From contig QLIY01000501.1 of NCBI GenBank assembly GCA_003260075.1, forward strand, positions 23,580 through 87,579: 64,000 nt of DNA, given 5' to 3'. The notes below the pieces were generated by a model that did no database searches, was not told where the DNA came from, and worked only from the letters and a program-made list of their open reading frames with translations. The stretch comes from Phallusia mammillata. Its lineage: Eukaryota > Chordata > Ascidiacea > Phlebobranchia > Ascidiidae. Every line of letters starts with the position of its first letter. The stretch's first letter is position 1. The position numbers and the translations under genes are program-made. Of the stretch, positions 49,401 to 61,400 are shown in pieces.

Positions 49401-52400
49401 CACGTCTACTAAAAATAGTGTTTTTTTCGCGCTCCACTTAAAAATCCCCCATTAAGCATCCCTAAACTAGGACAAGTCCAACGGAAGCAGAATGGAAAAA
49501 TACAAGACGCAAGCGAAAATATTGACACGAAACTGGACATTGCAACACGCGGGATGTATAAAAACCCCATCACTGTCATCCTGTTGTGATACCAACACGT
49601 TGAGTGTGACGTTTCACATGTGCGATAATGACGTAGTATTAGGGCGCGTGATTTTAATGATAAATGATCGTGTGTAGCATCTTTGTTGTTGTTCCTGTGT
49701 GAGTAAAAACCACCGAGATGTGTAAGTTTGTTTCATCATTCTTGGAATTTTTTCGAGATAATTGTCTCATAGATGAATTTTCAGTTGAAGTTTAACGCAT
49801 TATTTTGTGGTAGATAATGTGGCGTTTACTTAACTTGCTTATTGCAAAACGTACGTTTTTCAAACGGTGTCCTGCAACATAAACACAGATTGAAGTATTC
49901 AAACGGTTTACTTTTATGATTCGGTTTAACCCGAATGGCACTCTTAATTGATAACACGCAAAGGCACCAACAACTAGTTTATGTCTGAGGGTGTTAAATG
50001 CACGATATCTTGCCTAAAGCATTTCTCTTACAATCATATGACGTTAAGTTCAAGGCATTTGACCTCTGAATTAGTGAACGCATAGCGGATGTGAGTTACA
50101 CAAAATTCAGAAAATTACAAAGTTCACCCTGTTTGACCGATTGCTGTTGTCATGACACCCGACATATTTCACCTTTTTTCGATCGTAAAACTCTCAGGCT
50201 TGCTCTTTTCTTTTCCCCGAAAACCAAAAACCTGAGATCATTAACGTTAGCTTGCGTGCGACAGTGGCATGAAAGTTTGTGCTTCTGAACTTGGGCCAAA
50301 TACTAATAAGACACGTGAGAAACGTTTGAGTTAAACGTGTATCTCTTCTGGGTTCAAGTTTCTTTGTTGTGGCGCTGATATTGCGACATCACTTTCCTTT
50401 CTTGAGCTTCAAACAAGACCACGTTGACCAACACTCGAAATACTTCGCAAGACGCCAGTTCCTGATGGACACTACACAGATTAAAACTGTTACTGTTTTG
50501 CCCAATAATTAGTTACAATTTTGAGTGTAGTTTTTTTAAATTTCATTGGAGTTTTTTTTTGTTTATTTTTATTTTTTTGAATGGCCTTTCTTAAGTGCTT
50601 CGGGCATTGAAATATGTGTTTAGAGACAAACGCAAACACAATATTTCAGAAAAGTAAAATGAAAATTTTGTGTTTTTTTAAGAAACCTACGTAATTTGTT
50701 TACGTTTAAATACGGTCATTGTAATTAAAACGAAACAGCAAAAGATCTAAATACAGCCATTAGCTTTACTCATATATCGAAACGCTTGTTTGGTCTACGC
50801 GAGTGCAAATGGTACCAAAAATGTCCATCCCTACTTATTTGGTGATGCAGCGTTTTGCAAAGAAGCACGATTTGTTCACGTCTGATCAACATATTTTTTG
50901 TCGCGTTTTGTTTAGTTCATTCCAAGCCATATCCATTACGTTCATTCGTCAGGATACGACAGACATTATCTTTACACACTGAGGTGTCCAATGTAATTAG
51001 CCACGTATTTTGGACAGTTGGTTTAGAGATTTGTCTTTGTCAACTTTCCAATACATGAGGATCGCTATTTGGCGCACTTTTGTGCATAACTTTGTTGATG
51101 TAATGACTGGAGCCGATTAGTTCGACGAATTTTTCAGGTCATTTCGGTTTTTGTGAAAATAATTTGCATATTTTAAACACGGCGTTTGCCAAGATCTCAA
51201 ACGAACTTTATTCGCCAAAGGGACTTTTACATTTAATACTATAGACAAAAGCAAAGGGGTAATCGGGTTTGTTCGTTGTAAAGCATGTTTATGCCATTGA
51301 AAGTAGCTTAATGCATTAGACTCTTTGAAGTATCATAATTTTTGCTGCATACTGATAAACCTTTGGCGGCAAAGTCGGAATCCAAGCATAAACTACTAAC
51401 GACAACTAAAGGATACACTCTAATTGCGAGGCCTGCCTATTATAGTCTACGCACTTAACATATTTGAAAATTACAGTTGGTTTCCGAAGGGCCTCAAACG
51501 TAGCTGCAACAAGCGCATTGATATTTGCAATTGTTTTGTTGTTGTTGTTTAAAAAAATACCAATGAAATATACGTAAGAGTGGATGCTGCATCGAAAGTG
51601 TACAGACAAATTTATGAATGAAACTAAATAACGTTAGTTTGCGGCGACTATAGGTCATCGCCCGCAACATCACTGTTGTCCGCACATCCGCCCACAAGCG
51701 ATACATCATTATCACGGGTCGAGATTTTACGCGGCAAGCTCATGCTCTGCGTTGTTTCTAATCGTGCCTGAACAAATACGGTCGACGTGACATGACTTCC
51801 GACACAGAACACAACTCACGTCCAGTAAATCCCTGCCCCCCAAACCCGACTCCTTGTCACTGGACGCACATAGGTGTCATCTCCTTGATTAATCTCACAA
51901 CTTTGTGCACATAAGCTTGGCGAATCGCCAGGCCGAGCAACGGACTGTGGGCAGTCGTGACCGACTTCATGTCTTACTTTGTTTACGCAAAACCTTTAGG
52001 GAAATCGAACTTGCCAATGCCTAACATGGCTTCACAATTCTGTTTTAAGCCTGGTTGTTTTTTGTTGCTTACGCAGATAAGTTAGTTACATTCAGTTACG
52101 ACCACTAGTGGTCCATGATGGCTTTTTTGGCGGTCCACAGGAAGTTATTATATTTGGTGATAAACTGAAAATAGTTGCATTTAATTTATTGAATATTCAT
52201 TACTAAAAAACTTCTTCAAGTTATTGACCATTTATTATAGCTGTCAATGTTTGATATTACTTCTCAAAATTTTGTACTGAAGAAATATATTTCATGCCAA
52301 TATACTTGTTGTGGATGCTTTCTTTATCCTTACTGGTCATCCATAGATTAAAACGAGTTTCCAATTTGCAATAAAGCCCTTTTGGACCAAGTTCCGAAGT

Positions 52401-55400
52401 AATGTGTTGCACAGCGCGTTAAACTTGCGCTGTTTTGCGACTATTTGTCACGTTACACCGAAAGAATATGGAGATGCAAACACGAATTTAAGGGTTTTGT
52501 ATATTCCTAAACCACTTTTTACCAATATGTACACGACAGCAATACAAAACGTGCTTTAATATGCAAGCAAATTTCCACGAAGTCGCTGTGCTGGGCCAAA
52601 ACAGCGCAGTCGTCGCGTGCTTTGCCGCAAAGGTGCGCATATGTTTCGCGACTCTCCTCGTCACGTGACCCGCGGGACAGGTCAGGAAACTCGACATCCC
52701 GGATCCAAAGCAGCAATTTGTTTTGTGATACACACCGTTGCGCGAGAGGCGCAGGGAATGTTGCTTAGGGAAGAAGCGTTAGCAGCTGTCGTCAGTTTGC
52801 TCTGCCCGTCAGTAAGTTGAGCTTAATGCCTACATCGAGCTGCCTATCATTGCCCTGTTAAGCTACACTGGGTGTTTGCAGGCATTGTATGGGCGGCGTT
52901 TGCGGAAATCATATACGATAAGGTATTGTTTGATATATTGTGCGCTTGATAGCTGGCTCCGGCCGTTTTCTGGTAGTTGCCTGTTGCTGAAAATACACGC
53001 CGATGTCGAAAACGCGTTAAATGGCGCGAGTTAGGAATACCGATGTGTGTGTACTCAGGCTAAGTCCGGACCGCAATGGTGTTGTGTGATGCTTGCCGGT
53101 GTGTACATCGTAACCTGTAAAACTTGCTAGCCAGCTTCGCAGCGCCATGCTGCATTACAAATTGTGTAATGAGAAATATTGCCAATAAATTACCATCGTT
53201 GTAATTAGCGAGGAAATATACAAATCTTTAGTACGAGGTTTATTATGGCAGGGATTGTCAAAAAACAATGAGCTATTTCAGAGTTCGTAGCGCTCATTTT
53301 ACTATTTAGTTTTGATTGCGAAGGCAATTTGGAACGCTCGTTAAAAATGCGAATACAACATGTAAATTGCTTGTGCAATTTCGGGACGGTGCTGGCGTGC
53401 GCACAGGCTTGCTTTTCAATAATGACGCTTCCACGGTAAAGTAATTTGCACTGATGCGATGAATTCGAGGGATTGTTGCTAAATATATGTCCCGCAACTC
53501 GCCGTGGACCTCACGTATTTTGCTTGGACTAACAAACCTGAAGGCAACTGAATCCACGCGACTTGTGCTAATGACTAAGCCGTCTTTTCTGGTCACTTCG
53601 CACTCACTGTGGACTTTCCATGCGCGTGAAATGCAAGTGATTATAATTAGCGACATTGAGGTGGAAAACTCGCGGCACGTAGTCCTTGCATGTTTACCAA
53701 CTTTTGGGAAAACAGTTCAACGTAAGGCAAGGTGGAGTTACATTCACTTTCCGTGAAACGCTTCATTTAATTCTAATGAACACTTGCATTTCGGCCATAT
53801 TAGAAATGACTCACGTATTGCGCTAAATTTGTGTTTAGTGGGAATTTTAAGCTGCAGAACCTGGTAAAAAAACATTATTGCCCATTGCGGCAGTCACGTG
53901 ACTACTTAACCCGAGCCGCGATACAAATAATCGCGTTTATAAGCCAAACTTTACGCGAAGCAGTCGAAGCACCTTGTCCAACTTGCAAACAGTTTTAAAG
54001 CGAGGGCCACCATGTATGTAGCCATCGCCACCAGCAACCGTACATGTTTAATATTGTCAAACGCCTGTTACGCATTTCAATAGAAACGCTTGGGCCGTCC
54101 AGGAAACGTGGCCCTCCGCTCACGTCAGGCGCTCAGGTGTTAAATTACTGGGCTGTTTCTATTATTGTTAAAGCTCGATTGCTGTCAGCAAGCGGCTTCT
54201 GCGTAGGGACGACATGATATTTACGGCAAACTGTTCTCATTATGTGTTAGCTGCAGTATTGGTATCCTGTTGAAGCACCAGGGGTTAATAGAATACCTTA
54301 ATTTTCTACATTATTTGCATCTTGTACCTGTTTTGTTCCAGCGTTGGAGGACTTTACGTTTCTGGGAAACTGACTGACGCTGTAATGAATGAACCAAAGG
54401 TGGAGAACATATGGCGACCCGATAATTCGTGGTGCAAAGACGAAGGTGTGCGAAAATGTCTCAATGACGAGAACAAGGACGAAAGTTCGAGAACTGAGCG
54501 TGTTTTGGCCAAACGTCCATTACACAACGTTGGATCATTATCGTTGGGCGAAGGGAGGCCTGTCATCAGCCCGTTACCTGTGACTGGGAAAGACGGATGC
54601 AGCTTCTCCAATTACCAGGACCGTGCGTCCGGCGTGAGGGGAACAGGTTTTTCGTCAACATCTATCAACGTTTCCATGAACTGTGAGGGAGATAGCAACG
54701 CAGCATCAGCAGCAGGACACGCTCGAAGACTGGATTGCACAGGCAAGAAATTCTAAAAAATGCACTTTTTTTCGCTTTAAAAATTTTTTTTAACTAAAAT
54801 ATACAAGCCAAATCGGCATTTATTTTGGACGTCTTGGGGTGAAATAAAACTAACAGATCCAGTGTAACATGTTATTTCATGTATGTTCTTACTCAGAATA
54901 TTTAGTTTTTTTAAGCTTAAATTTTGTGTAATTTAAATTATGACGTTCGTTCAGATCTTGACAACGCACAAAGTCATCCAAGCTATCTCAATCAAAGGTA
55001 AAATTGTCTTAATTTTTATTCATTTCTACTGCATGTCACAACCAATTTTTTTCACAGATATATGTCACATAGCCCTGCAACAGAAAAAGCAAAACAGGAT
55101 AGCAATCAATATGTGAGTTATTTGTTGTTGAGTACTTTGTTTTATAATTTTTATAATGATTTTGCTTGTTTTTAGTTGTCGCCATCAAACCGGGGTTGCA
55201 ACAATTCAAGGTGAGTCCAAAATAATATTCTTGCCACAAAAAGTCGATTCCGTATTAGAAGTTACTTAACTGAATTGACGTCGCAAACCATTCAGGCGAA
55301 TAGGGAATTGCTACAATCAGACTGCTAAGAAGAACATTATTTTATATAAGCTATTGCTCCAGGCATAGTATCAAGTGTTTGAATCAAGTCCAGTATAAGC

Positions 55401-58400
55401 TATTGCTGCCAGGCATAATATCCAGTTTGTACAGCTCTTCTGGCAAATGTGTGCTGCCAGACATAATATCAAGTTTGTAGAGCTCTTCTGGCAAATGTAA
55501 TTTATTCTCCGACGTTTCGACGTCCTATGCAGGTCGCCTTCATCAGGGTAAATAACACTGAATGCGACTAGTACAGTGCACGATAGACAAAAGAAAAAAG
55601 AATGAAACGCAAAAGGGTAAATAACACTGAATGCGACTAGTACATTGCACGATAAACAAAGGAAACACTGAATGCACTAGTACAGTGCACGATAAACAAA
55701 GGAAAAAAAGAATAGAACGCAAGAACATTATTTGTTGAAAAACTTGTGAACCTCGGTTGGTTATTCCTTGTCTACCTTTATTGTCTTTGCACCTGTTAAA
55801 GCCGATATATTGTGAGTCGAACTTTTCATGTCGTGAAAACTCAGTGACATAACCAGGTCAGGGAACCATGTCCTGCTTGGAGGAAGCGCCCTGGTGCGAG
55901 GCAGGTCAATTACGGACCGTATATTGCCATCGCTCCATTGTTGCGTCACTTCACTTTCACCGTGTCCACTCAATGACGTATCACCGATCCCGTTCATGGC
56001 CCAACGCCGACGATCCGGTAAATAACGTCGGCGGTGTCCGTGGTATTTTTCTGGGTTGTCGCAGCGGGAGTACGGGTTTCTGCTGGTCATAAAGCAACGG
56101 GGCGTCGATACAGCGATCCGCAATTAGCCACGGATGAGCTTGGCCGTTATGGGAACGCACCGCTTTCCGCATTTACAATTCGTTGCGCGGGCTACTATTG
56201 ATACAATACCTTTTCGCCGGCGCTGCGAGATCGTTCAAAGACGGACGCCTCGCATTGGTTAAGGTAGATGAGCCAATTGCAGCGCACAAAAGGTAGGCAT
56301 TGTTTTCCACCGCCAAATCACACCAGGCAACTTGGCGTGCCCTGTTAATCGGTTTGGGAAATTCTTACCGTTCCTTCGACTGGAATGCACAGCGTTTAAT
56401 GCCATACGGGGGATAGGATTACACTCGTTATGTAAGATTAGCTTGTAAATCCTGAAATGCTGCGTTCTGCTTATTTCGCACCAACTTGCACATGCACTTT
56501 CGACTTACTCATCACATTCGTCAGCTATTTGCCAACGCTTTCACATGCTTGAAAACCTTGCCTTGGTATATTTAACTTAAGCCGATGCAAATTCCGTCGC
56601 AGAAGCTGATTTATGACAATATCGCTGTACCTTCGTAGCTAAATAGCATTCTATCAAACATTGTGAAAACAATAAGTAAAAATTAACCTTGACACTTTTG
56701 CGTCGACGAAGTGGGTTTTGTCCGTGACTTTTATTAAATTTTGCTAAAATATGAAAGCTTGTCCAAAAAATCAGTCTAATATGCAGTTTAGTTACAATTT
56801 CATAGACCTGTCGTTTAATATGGGGTTAAAATAGAAAGATTTGTGGCGTTTGTTATTCTGACGAAAGCTACCGAATTTCTAGTTAAAAGAGGTCAGTAAC
56901 AAGCCACACATGCGTTTTGAGGTGCATCGGAAACTAATTTCACCTAAACATGTGGCACAAATTGTATGGCTGTGTGTTTTCTGAATCAGTAAAGTTGTTG
57001 TCTAGACACAACGTCTCCAACACACAGGTGACACGCGCACAACCGGCGTAACCCTGTCTCCAACGCAACGCCTGCACGGCGAATTAGCGATTTTTTTCAA
57101 CAGTGGTTTAAACTAACAGTAGTAACGTAGATGTAAAATATTATTGGGGTAAATTTTGTGTAGACAGTTTTAAAGGGGCATTAACGAGATCAAAACGTCG
57201 ACTGCGATAACATAATTATCCCTGCTGGATTCGCTGCGCACCATTCTTCAAAAGGTGCCCTGTTAGTTGGCCATATGTTGCACTCCATGCGCACGCACGC
57301 CCATTCATCCACATGCTGCAACATCGACAAACCAGTCAATTTTGTTTCGGAACGGATGCACATGAGCTGTGTACTTCGCAGTCCTATGAAGCCGCCATTG
57401 TCGTTTGCTGTACGACTCCGGCACCGATTTTCCGCCCAGCATTGGACCTCTATATTGTGTTGTCCTATCACTCATAGGTCAGATGGGACATAGCACTTAA
57501 GCGCAACATCAAGAGGTTATAGCGCAACAGTATAATGGTATGAGATGTGGAAAAGCAAAGTTTATTCCACGCTAAGGCGATTCACCCTTCGTTTGCAGAA
57601 CTTTTAAATTAAGTTTGAACGTATAGGATGTGATTATGCTCTTGTACACCAGAAATTAGTTTGAGAGCGTTTGGCCATGCTTAAATTTTAACAGTTTGGT
57701 TTAGAGTAATTTGGATAAGTTTAGATTTTTGACGACGAGAAAGTTTCAGATAATTTCTGGAATGATTGTGACGTCGGTTTTGTATTTATACCAAATGAAC
57801 CGACATGGCGGTCCCCAAACAGTTACATGATTGTTCATGTTAGGTCGTGGCAGAACCCTGCGAGCAGGCATATATGATCATGTACTAATGCATATTGGCT
57901 TTATACAGTGGGGCGGATCGGATATGAGCCACAGATCAGTTGGTGATGTTACAAATTTCTGGAAACCGCCCTGTTGTTTTGCACGCATGAGCACGGGTGC
58001 CATATTAGCAACGGAAAAACCCCTCTATCGCAGTTGCGTTTTGATGCGAAACTCATTAGATGTGGCATGCTCGTCACGTTTCATAATGCCACAGGTTGAA
58101 CGTACTTGCACAATAGTGACGAAGCAAACGCACACGAGTTATTACCTCATGACGGGAAATGGTCGGTGGAAGTGATGTGTTTCAGCGTGTCCATTCCTCG
58201 CACTTGATACTTTCAAAGTGCGTAGCCTAAACCTCTGGTGACCAATTGAAACATGGGCGATTTGAAAAAAACGCTGGCAGAACACGTGCTTGTGTTTTGA
58301 TATTAGGGGATTTGGTTGGTTTTCTGGCCCACTGACAATGTAGTATCTAGAGCGGGTTTCTTTGCAAGGTCAGGCAGGTTAGGCAAATTTACTCACGCAG

Positions 58401-61400
58401 CTGCATACTCCGCGTATCTTTGAAGGCTTCGTTTGTTGCCGGACCTGGATGAACCTGTTTAGGTCATCGTCAAAGCATCGCCTCATTTCGCCCTTCTCCC
58501 GCATGTATCGGCGCGGCTCGATGCGGAGTCAAAACGAACATGCTTATTGTTGTCGAAGAAAGGCTCGGTGACTGGGCTCGCTGCGTGAGTCCACATCCAC
58601 CGTAAGCCTTTTCCCCACACAACAAGACCCTTGCATCTTTTTTCTCTTCCACGACCCTATATCTAGTTGGGTGAGCGAAGTGGACGGTAGTTCTTTCGTT
58701 CGCTGCTCTAGTGACAGTAGGGTGTGAATATCGGTCGCACCACCGGCCTTGTTAGGTTGCCTTTATTTGTCATTTGCGTTTTACCTTAGTAATACTGTTA
58801 TACAGGGCAGTCTGTTAGGTAAAGTGACACGAGCCGTTAAGAGCGGTGCATAAAGGTTACGGGTAAACCTATGCAAGCTGTACATACGTGAATACGATAT
58901 ACGTTGCGTGATAGTTACAGCCCGCCTCCTTTGCGAATGCTGCGACTCACACTTTAGACAGAAAGGTCCTGTCTGTACTCTTAGATATATCCAGGGTGTG
59001 GTCTGTGTCACTTTGCTTTAATACATACAGCGCAATGATCAATGTGGCTTATTTACAAGGAGTTTTGTACTGTCGTTTTCATTTTTTGGCATTTCCCAAC
59101 TGAGACAGATTTAGCAAGTAACTTAAAGAAATTTGGAGGTGTTGCAAGATGCATTATTATGTTGCAAATATATTTTATTTAAAGCGGTGGTTTGATACCT
59201 TGTCTGAAAATTTATCTGAGATTTAAGACTTTTCATGTCAAATCTTTAGCGTGTTTAATTTTATTGCCTGGCAAAGTAGTTTGAAATTGAAAAACTAAGC
59301 TGCTTGCCCTTCATATTTTAGAGTAGACTTGACAGCCTGACCACAATGTCTGGCAGCCGTTTTTTACGTTGTAGGCAACCCTATATGTCATAGCTTTAAA
59401 ATGCATGTGTTTTCCTACTACAACAAAATATTAGCCAATGTTTTTAGTATTAGTAGCAACGTGCATGACAAGCAAATTTCAGCGTTGAATTTCCCCAATA
59501 GCGCTCCGTGTAATTACGTCAACCGTGCAGAAAGTCTCGTAATATTTATGACCACGCCAACAGGTTGCCAAATTTGGCTTTGTGTGGCGTAATGTAATGT
59601 GACTCTTGTTAAATATTCGTACTCGAGCAAGTCGCATTTAGATCTCATTTCCGTTGAGCCACAAACAGGATCGCGAAAAAATGGTGAAAACAAAGAGAAG
59701 TGCGCCGTTTCATTTTTATAAAAATCGAAAGATATTCGGGTGACAACACCACTCTTATGACGTGGGTCTTCAAACGCTCTGATTGGTCGTCGACCAATGG
59801 TCGATCCAAAACGCTCCCTTGTCTGTCATAATGCGTGTTATGCGCCGCTTTTCTGGTGTAAGAAGTGAAGTAATGTGATTGCGTTTTTCGCTCCAGTTTT
59901 ACCAACGCTGGCAACGGTAAAACGTCCGTGTTATTAGTCGAACGATTTGCATCCAATTACCACGAATTGCCGAAATGAGAAGTAGTTTTATGTTTTTAGA
60001 TAGCTTGATCAGAATATAGCCAGCGCTTCACTTTAATATTCACTCAGCTCCACCGTCTCATCCCAGTCGCGCTTTCTTTAATTAATTTACTGCTTTAAAT
60101 AGGCGTAGGTCAGCATATGCATTGGTTGCTTGCATGCAGGTTTGACATTTTCGGTTAGGCATTACAACAACAGGAGTTAGCAGAAGCTTACGGCGTATGG
60201 ACTGCCGAATGCGACAGGTGATTGATCAACTCTGTTTCCGACATCGAGTTATCCTGAGTGTAACCCGATCTGATTCGAAAACCAGCATCTTGGTAAACCG
60301 CCCTTGCAGCACAAATGCTTTTTGTGTGTAAATCATAATATTCGCATGTAATGTATAAGCTTAGATTTTGAACATTAAAATGATGGAAAAAAATTTATAG
60401 GTAGTTTCAATTTCACCACTGTTGAAAATTGGCGCCCTTGTGTTCTTATAAGTGCATTATTTGAACGATAATTGATATACCTGGCGGTTGCGTCGGGTGG
60501 GCAACGTAAAAACGTGGCGTGCCTACCCATCTGTGGGTCGTGCACACGGATGTATTCGAAACATATCTTTCCGCCTTTTGTCTTTTTTCTGTTGACAGAA
60601 ACGATGCGCCAGGGCTGACGCTGGTGCACGTTTGTTAACCTGAGTAAGTGATCGGCCCTGGCGCGGTTTACATGCTGTTGGTGCGGACAATAGCCTGAGA
60701 GAGGTTCTTTTTTATGGCAAGTAGGGAAGTGACATGTTTCATCCGGGCCGCCTGCTCTTCTTAAGCGTGATTGAGGTGTGTCGTGCTCGCAGGTGTATTT
60801 GGCCAACAAATAGCTGTCTTGTCAGGCGGAAGTGTTAGAACATTGGGACGTACAGTTTAGGTGATGTAGTGAGGTTGGGACTTTTTGGTCGTTGGTCGTT
60901 TGTTTAATTATGCATATTAACAAGGCACGGTTGAAGCTAGTACTAATTCTGTCTTCTCTGTCAGCAGTATGTTTAGAAATGAAACCTGAGGCTTTTGAGT
61001 TTATTAGCGTTTGCGTATTATGTAAAACTTTTTTTTAACTTTTGAAGGTTTGAAATATTAAACCTAAAATAGAAATAATAGTTTGGCTGAATGCAAAACA
61101 ACATCGTTTTTTTACAGATTTGCTGAGTTGAATATTGAAAACAACAAAATTAATTACGACTACATAAACAACGGTCGCAATTTGTTCAAATCAAGACTGA
61201 ATAATTCGCATCCATTGATCGATACATCAGGGATCGAGTCAGCTTTGCGAATTCAGCCGGCTTTGACCCAGACAAGTTGCCGCGGAAGAATGAAAACAAG
61301 CTCGGCTAATGAGAACAACTCTAATAGTGGAACCGAAAGTGGAGGTGAATATGGGTGATCAAATTACATTTATAGACATGAACATTAACTGCTCGTTGCA

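Noticed and set aside
53306-53656. 116-codon minus-strand ORF
   Set aside because: No recognised domain, opposite strand within a ZEB intron, and an equally long plus-strand frame overlaps it.
54354-54611. Minus-strand and alternative-frame ORFs over 54.3-54.7 kb
   Set aside because: They are shadows of ZEB exon 8.
55508-55546. Functional hammerhead ribozyme
   Set aside because: Stem III lacks a loop and the CTGATGA/stem II junction has an extra base, so I kept it only as hammerhead-like.
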